Of a stretch of 64,000 nt of DNA, positions 11,181 through 23,105 are shown in pieces. Every line of letters starts with the position of its first letter. The stretch's first letter is position 1. The translations under genes were made by a program, and so were the position numbers. The notes under the pieces are model-generated. The model ran no database searches and had not been told where the DNA came from. It saw only the letters and a list, made by a program, of their open reading frames with translations. The stretch lies in the NCBI RefSeq assembly GCF_030272615.1, contig NC_081414.1, positions 818,534,396 to 818,598,395 on the forward strand. Direction: 5' to 3'. Source of the stretch: Cryptomeria japonica. Taxonomy: Eukaryota; Streptophyta; Pinopsida; Cupressales; Cupressaceae.

Positions 11181-13440
11181 AGGGGCACTCAATACCATAT
11201 AGTCTACTTAAACCCATCATTCATTTCCACCTTTGGGAACCTACTTTTCGACAATAACTTCTTTTTTTTTAAATGGAAGTATTTGCCATTAATCAATGCA
11301 TTTTCCTATTATTTGCCAAGATTTTCTACAAAATTTTATTGATGTAAAGTAATTGCCTATAAGATTAATATTATTTTCGAAAAAAGGGAAAATTAGCTAA
11401 TAAGAATTTAATATATTTTTTTCTCAAAAAATGAAAGTTTTGCTAGGATTTTATATCTTTTTGTTTTGGGGGGGGTTCTTAAAGTTATCAGTGGCACAGT
11501 TACTGGAGCTTCTGGACCTGCATTTGCTTTGGGACAAGGAAATTTAGGAATGGTGGAGTTTCATGCCTCTTTTTCTTTTTAAAAAAAAAAGGAAAGATTC
11601 ACTTGGATTTATATCTTTTTTTTGTTGGGGATTTCTTAAATATATCATGGCTTGCATCTTCGTTAGGACAAGGAAATTTGGGAAGGGTGAAGTGTCAATG
11701 TCTCCTTTTCAAAAGAAAATTAAATGTGCCAATCATTTTATTTTCTAAAAAAGGCCACTTAATATTAGTTAATGTTTAAAATTGATAATTCATAAGGGGC
11801 CTTTTGATGTAAATTAAAAAAAAAACGTGGAGGGAAAATAAAATAAGTGGAGGGCTAGACAAAAGGGTAGCCATGAGAAGGAGGCCAGGGCACAAAGCAA
11901 AGCATCAGATTTGTAGGGGTCTTTGGGTGATTTAAAAAATATATATATTTTAAATACTTGGAGAGAAAATAAAATAAAAATAAATGGAGAGCTCAAGAAA
12001 AGGGCAACCATAAAAATTAGACAAGGGCGCAAAGTAAAGGATCAGATTTTTCATTTGATTAGTCCTTCCAACTTGGAGTTCAAAGCATTTAAGGTTGAAA
12101 ATCCGTAGTATGCAGGTGTTCAAAGGATGAAACCCTTAGGTTTACATGATGGGCTTGAGGATATGAAAACCCTCTTGCATTTGGGGCTTAATGATTGTGA
12201 ATGTTTGATGGTATTTTCAAGCAAATCATTTGAAAGCATTCTCTAGAAGTTTGATATTTGTTGATCAATTTTCCAAATAATATTTTTAATATAATCACTT
12301 TGAGCAGCAAATATTATTATTTTTAAGTTTTCAGGCTGCTGTTAAATTTCCAGTGCAGCAGTTGGATACTAGTTTAGGGAAATAGCAGCTTCTTGTTGGT
12401 GTTTAAAGTCAACCACACCTTCCAAAGAGGATTGCAGCACTTACGGTGGAGTGTCAGATGAAGTGTCAGATGATATTTAGCGGGGCCTAGATCTCTTTCA
12501 TTTCAGAAATAAGTCTGCCGCAGCAGCTAAGGAGACCAGAACTGAGTTTTGGTTGTGCCACACAAGCAATTTCAACATATTTTATGTGAAAAGATTGATT
12601 TCAGTCACCATAATTTAGCATCAAAATTTGGGGAAATCGCACGAGTAAAAATGATGGCTGATATTCTACTTTGTCAAGACTAATTTACAGTCGTGGAGAG
12701 TGGGGCCCATGCTGCTTATTCACTGGACAAAAGAGTCAGACTATTTCGAAAGCCTGCCACAGCTTGAGTAAAGTTTGTTTTAGGAGGTTAGTGCTTTGTG
12801 GGGGCGACCTTACAAAAACCAAAAACCAAAACTTCAATAAGATTCGAACCTTGTTTACGCATTAAAAGTAATTTAAAATTTGAAATATATTTGTTATAGG
12901 TTGCATAAACTAAGGTTAATGTTTACAAAAATTCTGATGGTCATCTGTATGAGCTATATCTGAGAATGATAACCATTCTAGGGTTTGCATCTGCTGTTGC
13001 AACTAATTAATATTGCTTTGTGGGTTTATATATCAACTTGTGGAGGTTGTATGTGCTGTCTGTGATATACTGAATCTGTAATTATGAGATCTGAGTAGTT
13101 AATTTCCAGCCAATCATATGGTGATAAGAATTCATAGTTGCTGTTTGGGGTATAATATTTGTGCAAATTTGGTATTTGTTCACCAGTCAAGTTTGCTGGC
13201 TGGCTGTTCATTTTCTTAGAAACAAAAAAACAAAACAGAAAATCACCAAAACAATTAAGAAGGGACACTACAATTCATCCCAACACTTTGTATTTGGCCA
13301 AGTTACCTGTTTAGATACATACGTGTCAAATCCACAGGTCTGGATTTACAGTACTCTGGGCAAACCCAGAAATAACTTGCTTGGGACTCAATAATTTTTT
13401 AAAATTAAAAGCAGAATAAAACCTTAACCCACCCAAGCGA
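11181..13440. other. Unassigned stretch with a degenerate local duplication
   Basis: Segments near 11455-11580 and 11595-11720 are diverged copies that share TTTTTTGTT-GGGG and GGGACAAGGAAATTT-like words; the second lacks about 35 bases. The first contains an exon-like open piece that the second copy does not keep, so coding is unlikely. Nothing else was recognised. Confidence 0.35.
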
Positions 13441-13640
13441 GGTAATGGGAGGAATGCCACCATAACTACCATATTACTTATTAGGTTGGCATTGCCAATT
13501 TGATTTCATGTATTTAATTACACTTATGAGTACATAAACTATGAAACACATGACGACTTAATGTAATCGGTTGTATATTTTCTTTTTCTGTTGTAATTAT
13601 TGTTTTTTTAAGTATTTTAGTAATGGGAGGAATGACATCT
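13441..13640 (+). repeat. ~180-bp tandem repeat (left part), target of a giant LTR
   Basis: The word TAATGGGAGGAATG starts at 13443 and again at 13621. After the LTR at 13641-17513 the second unit resumes (AACTACCATATTACTTA near 17520), and a third partial unit starts near 17641. The LTR therefore landed inside a pre-existing tandem repeat. Confidence 0.75.
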
Positions 13641-14239
13641 TGTTGTGACGTATTCACACATTGCCCCATTGCAAATGGGGACCCCTACTTTTTTTTTGCT
13701 TTTTAGGGTTAGTTTTCTTGGCTTAGGCTTTTAGGTTTGTGCTATTAATCTTTGCATTGGGGAGTTGCTAGAGAGCTCATTGGGATTGAATGGCCTCCTT
13801 GAGTTGAGATGAAGCAGTAGGTGGTCCCGGTCAGGGTCTCTTTGAAAGCTTTCTCTAGGTCAAGCCTTGCTCTAGTTTTGGGGTTATGCCTTGATTGAGT
13901 TTGGGAGAGTCTTTGCATTATATCTAGAACTTGCATGTAAATCTTAGCGTGGTCCTGGAAGTTTGAGTTAGACTCAGTCAAGGATATGAATGAAGATGAA
14001 AGTTGTTGTCAAGAGCCCCCTTTTGGGTCTAAGTTGGTCATGATGATTAAAGTAAAGCGAGGATCAAGTGCAACTACGAGGGATGGAGGCAAATGAAGCA
14101 AATCCTCTAAAGCCCTATCCATTATCTTCAAATTAGGCCTAAATTCTTGCTTCAAGCCCCAACCCGGGCGAAGTTGACCTAAGCATGCTTTTGAAATATG
14201 TTTGAATGATTGTCAATGAGGAACTTAGAGGTTAAGAAC

Positions 14240-16090
14240 CAAATTCGCTCTGGTACCTTCCAAAGGTACAGGAGCGACTTTCTTGGTAGAGAATTTGTGC
14301 CCTCATTTGGATAGGAGACTTCATCCTAGAGCCTTGTTTGATACCAATTCCACTCATTTACCCTTCGAGGAGCAAAGAACATTAAGATTGAGTGTGAAAA
14401 CTTTGGAGGAAAGTGGAAAATTTGAGCTAGATTGTGAATTTCACTCCTGACCCTCTCTAAGGTACAGGAGGGAAATCTTCTTAGGCTCCTTTTGCTCACG
14501 TAATTTGGATGAAATCTCACTTTCAAGGTTTGAATTGGAAGGAGATCAACCTAAGCGCACCTTTGAGTACGAATTTGAGCCACCCTAGACTTCAGAGTTT
14601 TGAGAGGAAATTGCAGAATTTAAGCACAAGCATGAATTTCGCTCCTGACCCTTCCATGGGTACAACAGCGAACTCTCCTAAAACCTCCCTTCTTCCCTCT
14701 AATTTGGATCAATTTGATGTTTTTAAGCTTTGAGTGAAGAGAGGATGATTTGTTCAAGTCTTTGAAGTGCATTTAAACCAAGTTAAAGGATGAACCATGG
14801 AGGATTTGAGCTTTGAAGCAAAATTCGCTCCTGACCCTTCCAAGGGTACAAGAGTGAATTCCTTAGAATCACCTATTTGCTCCTAGCTTGGATTGAGATC
14901 TTTGTTCCTATGGTATGATTGGAAGAGAAGTTGATTTGTACGTGCCTTGGAAGTAAATTGCAGCATGATAGAAGGAGGAAAATGAGAGGAATTTGGGCCC
15001 TAAAAAGAAATTCGCTCTTGACCCTTCCAAGGGTACTTGAGCGAATTCCTTAAAATCCTCTTTTATGCCTAAGTTTAGACCACAAACCTTGTTCCCATGG
15101 CATGAGTGAGAGAGGAAAGGAATGCTAATGCCTTAAGTATGAATTGAAACCTAGCTGAATGCGCTTGAACCTTGAGAAGATTGAGAATTTGAGCTTAAAG
15201 GTCAAATTCGCTCCTGACCCTTCCAAAGGGACAAGAGCAAATTCTCTTAGAAGCACTCTCCAGGTCTTTAGCTTAGACCTCTACCCTTGCTTCCCAGGCA
15301 TGATTGAGGAGAGGACGATCTATCTAGACCTTGTGAATGAGTTGAAACAAGTTTGAACATCAAAACATGAGGAATTTGATCCAAGAAGCAAAATTCACTC
15401 CTGACCCTTCCAAGGGTACATGAGCGAACTTTCTAAGCACCCTGACCCTTTCTAAGGTACATGAGTGAAACTGTCAAGACTTGTCTTTAATCTATCTTTT
15501 GAGCAAGGGATCCCCTAAAGGTGACTTCTTAGCATGATCTTAGGCCAAAGCAACTTAGATAAGGATGAAGATTGAGTGTTTGAGTGAGGTCCAAGCTATA
15601 TCCCTCAAATTCGCTCTTGACCCTTCCAAGGGTACATGAGCGGAATCCTCAAAAGGGCTTTAATTGCTCACTCAAACAATTAAATGGACCCTATCTTGAA
15701 CTAGGTTGAGGGGAAATGGACTTGATCAAGGTGGAAGAAGAACCCAAAAGCTAAGTTTAAGAGCAAAGTTGAAGGAATGTGAAGTGTTTGAATCAAAAAG
15801 AAAAACTTCACTCCTGACCCTCACTAAGGTACAAGAGTGAAATCCTTGAAGGGACTCCTTATTTTGCCAAGGTACTAGAAGGATCTTGTTTTGAGCAAGG
15901 TTAAGGTGAAAATTGACTTGATTGCGATGAGGAGTGAAGTGAAAAATCAAGTCTAAGGCAAAGTTAAGTGAAATAAAGTATGAATTGAGCCTAGAGGATG
16001 AAATTCGCTCGTCTCTAAGGTACAGGAGTGACCTTGTGATAGAGGCATGTACCTCTTGAAGGTACAAGAGCGAAATCATGACAAGAACAA
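14240..16090 (+). repeat. ~190-bp tandem array carrying a repeated hairpin
   Basis: About ten diverged units of 187-217 bp each carry one near-constant hairpin. The outer arms are TTCGCTC and GAGCGAA. Inside them lies a second palindrome, ACCCTTCCAAGGGT. Copies start near 14244, 14438, 14636, 14823, 15011, 15206, 15392, 15609, 15807 and 16004, and extra half copies lie near 15442 and 16045. DNA between the hairpins is far less conserved. The array lies upstream of the LTR's TATA box. Confidence 0.85.
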
Positions 16091-16287
16091 ATGAATTGGA
16101 GAGAAGGTTAAATGCAAGTCGGCCTAGAAGCAAACAAGGCGGTTTGATGCATTAATAAACCAACCTCACCTTTGGCGCAAAGTTCAAATTTGAATTTCCA
16201 ATGAAGAAGTCGGACAGCTTGGGGAAGATACAATTAATTTTATTTATTCAAACAAAGTCGGCTTTTCGAGAGAGAGGTGAAGTCACC

Positions 16288-16295
16288 TATATAAG
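16288..16295 (+). promoter_or_regulatory. TATA box of the 3.9-kb LTR
   Basis: TATATAAG occurs in a GC-richer setting (AAGTCACC before it), 7 bp longer than any comparable motif nearby. It is followed ~470 bp later by AATAAA, as expected for an LTR promoter and R region. Confidence 0.55.
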
Positions 16296-17518
16296 AAAGA
16301 TCACATCTTAGTCGTTCATCATCCATTCAAATGCATTCTTCTCTAGAGCGAATTTAAGAAGCAGACTTAGGAAGCGAATTTCATCAAGTATTAAAGAAGC
16401 CAATTTCAGATCTTAAGAAGAAAGGTTAATAATTTTCATGAGCTGAATTCTACAAAGAACTAACTGGAAAGAGCAAACTGCAGCAGCTGATTTGAAGGCG
16501 AACTTCAAAACTTAACAAATATTGAATGTAATTATTTCATTGGCCAGAATTGAGTTTTGTAACAAACCCTAATTAGGGTTTTCATTGTAAAATCTTGGCC
16601 ACTGATCTCAAATTGATTTGAGCCATTGAATTGTAAGCTCTTCATTTGTAAAAGTTTATAGTTAATAGTGAGTTAATAGTCAATAGATAGTCTAAAGAGA
16701 ATAGAATAGCGATTAGAGTAGAGTAGGAGGAGAAGACAAGAGATTGTTGCCCAAAATTGTAAATAAACTTCATTTTTCATTCAAGCTATGGTGAAATGTG
16801 TTGTTTCTTGCAATACACATGGTTTCTTGTTGGATCTTCATGTTAAATGGTAAATAATTAGATTGAATGAAGGAATTTGTTGAATGTACTTGTGTGGAAT
16901 CCTTTAGTCCATACCACTAGCCTCTTACTGATTGTGAGCTTGCCTTGTGAGGTCAGCTGGATTGATATGAGCCTAACTTTGAATTGTTCTACACTCATTG
17001 CTTATGCATTAACTTGAATGGTGACCAATGTGTGATGGTATTGATTCGAACATCTTTGAAATGCCCTTAGAAGATTGCACTGAGCTTGTGTCAAATTGTT
17101 CAAGTTGATGGTGAGACCTCGCTCGGTAGGATTAGATATAGTCATTCATCCATGTTCTTACATTCTAGGCCTTAGAATAGACCTTCTCAACCCTTCATCT
17201 TTTGCCATTTTTTTCAAGCTCTAGCTAGTTTAGGATCAAAGAGAATCACCATATTGCAATATCGGATGATTAAGTTCCAGCAAATCAAGCATTCAGGCAT
17301 TCAAATCTAAGTCCCCTTGTGATTCCAGCATAATCACATCAAACCTTCTGTGCTTATCCACATGCCATGACCTGACATATCTGAACCTTGGAGTCTTTCT
17401 TGGATGAACCTTAAGCAAATCTTCAGCATCCAAAAAGTTTTGTTCAAGAGAGGATAAGATACTTTTTTGGTATTTTATTCTGTGTTCGCATGTGCATGAA
17501 AAACACATCAACACATCC

Positions 17519-17690
17519 TAACTACCATATTACTTAATATGGTTGGCATTGCTAGTTTGATTTCACTTATTTCATTACACCTCGATTACTTAAACTATGA
17601 AACACATAATGACTTCAATTACTTGCAGAGTGCAGGTGATGGGAGGAATGCCATCATAACTACCATATTACTTTTTAGGTCTTAAAATGG
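17519..17690 (+). repeat. ~180-bp tandem repeat (right part)
   Basis: This continues the repeat at 13441-13640 after the giant LTR: AACTACCATATTACTTA, then GGTTGGCATTGC, then a third partial unit from GATGGGAGGAATGCC near 17639. Confidence 0.75.
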
Positions 17691-18647
17691 ATAAAATGCA
17701 ACTCTATAGGATATATCAAGTTTGGTCTTAAAATGGGCAGAATTCAAACTTCGTTTAATGTAATGCATTGGTAATGTGGAGTTTTTTGCAGAGAGCATCT
17801 TGAAGGTTTGTAAGTTATGATTCATTTATGAATGTAGCAGCATGCCAATATGCCATAATGTTTTAGGATCTTGGTTTGATGGACTTTTCTTTTCTTAAGG
17901 TGCATTCATTTGTTGTACTCTACATTGTCACTTGGATATTCATTGTCAATCAGCCTGTTATACATGGTTCATAAGTGTTGGTTGGCTTGGTGGTTATTTA
18001 TTTTTAGACCATGCAAACCTACGCAGTTTTAATCTTCATTATTTCAACTACTTTTGCCTTGGTATGTTTTGTGGAATGTTTCGATAATATTCTGTGATCT
18101 TAAATTGAATCTATTTGTAAGCCATGGCTCTTATATTAATTTGATGACATGTCTGTCACACATGAAAGGCCTTGTTGAATATTCTGGTCATTCTATATTA
18201 TTATTTTTATTTGTTTTCCATCCTCTTATTTTAGTAGGATGCAAGAGTTAATATATTAATTTTTATTTGTTTATTTATGTTTTTGTTCTTGCTCTTTTTA
18301 TGATTGCACGTATAAATATTTTATACTAGACTTCAAAAGCTACTCAAAAATCAGTTTCCATATTTAAATGTTTCCAACTTACCGAGGAGAATCATACGGG
18401 AATCAGTTTGTCCTTGTCAGCCATTGATTTCCAACAATAAGAGAGATTTTCTTGTGTTGGCTGTTTAGTGTCTACCCTTTCCTTGAGAAACTGCTGCCTG
18501 TTGTCATCAGACATTGGTGGTTTTATTTCGTTTTGTTGATATTTGTCATAACAATTTAACTGTTTTGCACAATTCTGATATTTATTTACAATTAAGGAGC
18601 ATTGCTGGAATAGATGCCTTCACTGATGGGATATGGTTTTTGATATG
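17691..18647. other. Unassigned AT-rich spacer
   Basis: No element end, domain or splice-flanked exon was recognised. The short plus-strand frame at 18054-18251 is hydrophobic but unremarkable. Confidence 0.4.
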
Positions 18648-18655
18648 ACCATAAG

Positions 18656-19008
18656 CTAAGTCACAAGGTTCAAATTCGAATTTGAATTCGACAGCCATGA
18701 AATTCGGATGAAATTCGACAAGGGAAAATTTTGAAAAAAAATTCGGATAAAATTCGCCTTCTATAATTTTGTTTAATTTTAAATATATGTATACTTCTAA
18801 TAAATTATCAAAATAGCGACCCTTGTTGGAGAAAATCCGAGGGCGACCCAGCAGTTGCAGACACCCATGACCCAATAGATACAAAGCATATACAAAGAAT
18901 ACCCACGACCAGCTGAGTTGTGTTTAGAGGCGGATAGCAGTGCTTTATAGAGGAAATTCGATTAAATTCGAACCTCATCCATGAAAATCGCCGTATCCTG
19001 TGACTTAG
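18656..19008. mobile_element. Non-autonomous hAT-type element (353 bp)
   Basis: It is bounded by CTAAGTCACA and its exact complement TGTGACTTAG. It is flanked by a perfect 8-bp duplication, ACCATAAG, at 18648-18655 and 19009-19016. The body contains repeated AAATTCGAATTTGAATTCG-type words. No transposase is present. The terminal CTAAGT is shared with the hAT element at 10743-11168, so the same transposase may have moved both. Confidence 0.85.
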
Positions 19009-19016
19009 ACCATAAG

Positions 19017-19580
19017 AAATGAAGATTTAGAAGACATGTATATTTGTACCTAGAAAATATTGTGCTTCTAATGCTCCCTTCAAGAGATTGTAGTAGAATA
19101 AATGCACAGAATAAGATGGATCCTATAAGATGTGCAATGTCATGCTTTGAAAGCACAGTATAGTATGCTCCTGCAAATTCCTCTTGAGGAAGTGGAACCT
19201 TGGGCCGTTTGTGTATGAGATGTTTGATCCTTTAGTTTTTTAGTAATTGATTGGCATGAGTATTATTTGGTACAGAGTTTCTCAGAATCCTCTCTTTTTG
19301 ATTTCAAAATTAATGGTCTGATTGATATTCTAACTTGTTAATTTCTATTATTGTTTTAGCTACATATTCATTTGATGTTTTGCTCGTCAGTATACTGATT
19401 TACATTTTATAGTCAATCTTGATGGATGTTAGATGATTGTCTTCAGATTTCAGGACTCATCTGGTGATTCAAGAATTTTTTTTAATGAGAATTTAGTTGT
19501 GTCATTCTAAATCTGCATTCTGTTTTATAATAAATAGATATATTATTTATTATAATAAAGTGGAATCGGTCCATCTAAAT
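19017..19580. other. Unassigned spacer
   Basis: AT-rich, with no recognisable coding or repeat structure. Confidence 0.4.
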
Positions 19581-19585
19581 TGCAG

Positions 19586-19657
19586 GATCTGCTATTCTTC
19601 TACGCAATGACCATATTTATGATGAGGCTGCCAAGTTTGGCGTGGACATATCCTTTT
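19586..19657 (+). other. Exon-like segment, unidentified
   Basis: A possible 3' splice site (ATTGCAG) precedes an open stretch that reads SAILLRNDHIYDEAAKFGVD, with balanced composition unlike the AT-rich surroundings. A stop follows soon after and no good 5' splice site or neighbouring exon was seen. It may be a relic exon of an old gene. I do not recognise the protein. Confidence 0.2.
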
Positions 19658-20225
19658 GCTGATAAAAGAAATTTTCAGTCGCAGATGCCTCGATAAGGAG
19701 GGTTTTCTTCCTTACAATTAAAAAAAAAAACTTCTGCCTTTTCACACTGCATTTTCTGCCTCTGATACTGGCAATATTGATGGAACATTTCAACGATGCA
19801 CCTCCAAATATTATTGTTCGGGGGATTTTTTGGGATATCAGAGGCAGAAGGATTCTGCAATTTTTGTGACAACCTGCCATATTTGGAACAAGAAAGGAGA
19901 TATGAGTATGAACTTTTTGTATTAAGAGGGTGAGATTTTAGACTTCATAATTTTATTATTTCCAACGGAAGGACTCTGGCTGGTTTCGCACTATGGTTTT
20001 ACTTTTATTGATTTTGTGTATTGTATCTGCATTTGTAGAGGTGCCAATCTAAAAATAAACTTCTAAGCCCAAGTAATATAATATTGTCGCTGCTTTTTTC
20101 AAAACAGCCAAAATAGGGTCTGGTTGGTTTGGTGAACTTTGAAAGCAAATGAAAAGGAAGAAACTAATATTGATCCTTTCATGCCTGTTTAAAAGATTCT
20201 ACGTTAAAGGTATGTATCTTTTGGA
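19658..20225. other. Unassigned spacer with a small inverted repeat
   Basis: CTTCTGCCTCTGAT-like bases near 19750-19766 pair with ATCAGAGGCAGAAG near 19838-19851. No gene was recognised. Confidence 0.4.
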
Positions 20226-20950
20226 GGTGTACTTCGAAAGCAAATGAACGGCGGGATCTAACGTCTCATTCTCTATTTTATAATATACATAATTATTTAT
20301 TATGAAATCATTCCTTCAAAATTTAAATATTTATGAGCATTTACTGAGCTTAATATTTAATAAAATCTTATTTTGTTCACCAGAACTGCATGATTGAGTA
20401 TGACTATATTTTTTTGGGTGTGCTTCGAAAGCAAATTGAAGGTGGGATCTAACGTCTCATTCTCTATATCATAATATACATTATTATTTATTATGAAATC
20501 ATCTGTTTAAAACTTTAATATTTATGAGCATTTTCTGAGCTTAATTCTTAATAAATCTTATTTATTTCACCATAACTGCACGATTGAGTATGATTTAACT
20601 ATTTTTTTAACATAAACCTTAGTAAATCTTTAATTTGGATTGATTATTCATTATGAAATCACCTGTTTAAAACTCTAATATTAATGAGCATTTCCTTAGC
20701 TTAATTCTTAATAAATCTTATTTACTATGTTTGAGTATGATTTAACTATCTTTTTAACAGAAACCTTAGTAAATCTTTGACTTGATTAATTATTTATTTT
20801 GAAATCATCTGTTTAAAACTATAATATTTATGAGCATTTGCTGAGCTTAATTATTAATAAATCTTATTTAGTTCACCATAACTGCATGAATGGGTATGAC
20901 TAAACTATTTTTTTAAAGGGTAACCTTAGTAAATCTTTGATTTGGATTAT
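20226..20950 (+). repeat. Degenerate tandem repeat, 4-5 units of ~150-190 bp
   Basis: Units share TATGAAATCATC, GAGCATTT-CTGAGCTTAAT, AATAAATCTTATTTA and CCTTAGTAAATCTTTGA. The first two units (starting near 20226 and 20416) also share CTTCGAAAGCAAAT and GGGATCTAACGTCTCATTCTC, which later units have lost. The repeat is AT-rich and non-coding. Confidence 0.8.
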
Positions 20951-22340
20951 ATATTGGTAAAATTTATTTAATTTGATAAGGATCACCATGCTATTCCTTA
21001 AATGAAAGTTGTTCTGTTGTGTATGATTGCTGTGTATAATAGTATTCCACCATTATAATCAGGTTTTCAACATTTATTGCAACTTTGTGTTTTGTCTAGG
21101 ACATGGTAGCACTAGGACATGGTGTTGTTTTTATTTGGCACCTGCCTCTAGATTTTTAGGTTAGGTGCTAAGACATATACTGTAACTTTGTGTTTTGTCA
21201 TCGGTAATACCGGCATTAGGAAGCAGTGAGCACTGGCTTGAGAGAATATGGCAGTCCGAGATTGTAAATACTAGGAAGCAGTGTTATTTCAGCAGTATTT
21301 CAATTTTATGGAATTGTCAATGTAGTATTTTAAATTTTAAGTAAATGGCAGCACTGGCTTGAGAGTATATGGCAGTTAGAGATTGTAAATACTTAAGATA
21401 CGTTAGTTGTTGAAAGCTGCGTGGAGAAGGAAAACGATGACTTCTCTGAAAAAATGAATAGTTATATGCATGAAACACATTAGAGAAGTCCTTTTGAATT
21501 ATAAAATGCCCTTTTAGTTATACATGATATCAGGGTTTTAGCATCACTTGCTGTTTTGAGAGAATCTTGTCGCATTCAGTGTGGTAGAGTTGCAAAATAT
21601 GTTATATATATGCTTTCACATTGAAAGTGCCCATTTTTAAATTTTGGTATGGGCATACGGCAGATCTCACACCTACTTTTTGTTGTTGTCGTTAACCTTG
21701 CATTTATCATAATGCAAATCAGTTGCAGACTTATCTGTCATGGTAAGCTGCAAATTTTGTAAAACATAAAAAGTAATTCTTTTGGGATCCTAAACGTTCA
21801 AGAAAAAGCCGTTTTTCCTTTCTGCTTACCTTCACATAAAGGTACACGTGATTCATAAGAGTAGTAAAAATAAAAACAATACATTATGATAAACTGAATG
21901 GCATCAATAATATAGTGAAACTTTAAAGCCCTTAATTCTAACGGATTGCTAATCATTATGAATACCTGAGTGGCATCAATTCACAAGTATATATGTTGAT
22001 ATGCATATTGTAAAATGTGATTGATATGCATAAAGAAAAGTCATTTAATAATTAATGGTATCATGGTTGAATGCCTCTGTATCATATACTAGAAATTGTT
22101 TTTCTTTTTAAATATTGAACGCTGAAAATAATACGCTAGAAGAACCATCCCTCACAAAAGTGACTGATGTTAGAAAAATTCCAACCACAAAATTAACAAG
22201 GAAAATGCAATAATACAGACGATTGTAGGAAACTATAAGAGAAGAACCAGCCGTGAGGTTAGGAAAATCCCAACCACAACGTATACAAGAAAAAAGAAGG
22301 CCTATTAAAAACGGGAAACCCACAATGCATAAAGAAAGTC
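20951..22340. other. Unassigned spacer with one local duplication
   Basis: GCACTGGCTTGAGAG-ATATGGCAGT occurs near 21229 and 21352 in a diverged direct duplication. No gene or element ends were recognised. The short minus-strand frame at 22108-22323 has no recognisable domain. Confidence 0.4.
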
Positions 22341-22344
22341 AAAT

Positions 22345-22700
22345 GTTTTGTCGCATCACTGCATGACTTTTCACTTCTTAATGATGGTGGATCCCTAAAT
22401 CAATTTAATTGTTTAAGGTGGCGAGGGCCTAAGACCAACCTAGAGTTATTAGCAACACAATTTAACAATTATTGTTGCCATGCATGATGAGCTGTCCACA
22501 TCAGGGCATGGCTTTTCACAACCGTTTTTACCCCCATTTAATGATGGTGGTGAAGATTTCAATGTTCAAACGGACAAGAACTAAAGACCAATCTAGACTT
22601 ACTATTTATTAACTAATGTTGCCCCTGAAAAAGGAGCTGTTGCCATCACAACCTGGCTTTCACAAGAGTTTTCTCCTCACATTTACATGGAGTGGTAAGT
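22345..22700 (+). repeat. Degenerate direct repeats (~130-150 bp)
   Basis: Three diverged copies share CATGACTTTTCAC or GGCTTTTCACAA, ATGATGGTGG and AGACCAA-CTAGA. They are too diverged to give exact unit borders. Confidence 0.5.
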
Positions 22701-22962
22701 ACACGCGTGTTTGGGTGAAAGCTGCAAAACTAGAGATTCACCATCTCTACATAGGACCGGGCCCCGCCTTTGCCATCCAAAATTCTAAACAGCAAACAAA
22801 CTGATGAATTATAGACCCTAAGGTACATAAATTAGTTCTAATGAATAAGGATCTAATAATAAAATGATTGCGTAAGAGAAATACAGATAAGTTTTAGGAA
22901 TCTTTTTAATGAACTAATCACTTAGATTTAGAATGAAGCAAATTAAGTTCGATTTCAAATAA

Positions 22963-23105
22963 TTACTAACTAATACATATTTGAAAAAATGATTACATTA
23001 AAAGAAAATATATTTTCTAAGGGACACATATTTACTAACTAATACATATTTGAAAAAATGATTACATTAAAAGAAAACATATTTTCTAAGGGACACATAT
23101 TTGAT
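22963..23105 (+). repeat. 69-bp tandem duplication
   Basis: The unit beginning TTACTAACTAATACATATTT occurs at 22963 and 23032 almost unchanged. A third, broken copy follows (AAAGAAAACATAAG). Confidence 0.85.

Larger units (their letters stand above)
13641..17513 (+). mobile_element. Giant solo LTR (3.9 kb), Ty3/gypsy-like
   Basis: It starts TGTTGTGACG and ends CACATCAACA, and lies between near-identical 5-mers, CATCT (13636-13640) and CATCC (17514-17518). Flanking tandem-repeat sequence is continuous once it is removed. There is no gag-pol, second LTR or primer site. Internally it has a ~190-bp hairpin array (14240-16090), a TATA box TATATAAG at 16288-16295 and AATAAA at 16762-16767, an order that fits U3, R and U5 on the plus strand. 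All open frames inside it are short and lack domains. Confidence 0.7.

Noticed and set aside
11480-11560. Exon candidate containing GASGPAFALGQGNLG
   Set aside because: A diverged duplicate just downstream has lost ~35 bases within it, and no splice-consistent neighbours exist.
14240-16090. CRISPR or satellite centromere array
   Set aside because: The unit is ~190 bp, strongly diverged, with about ten copies within one LTR. It is neither a CRISPR nor a long homogeneous satellite.
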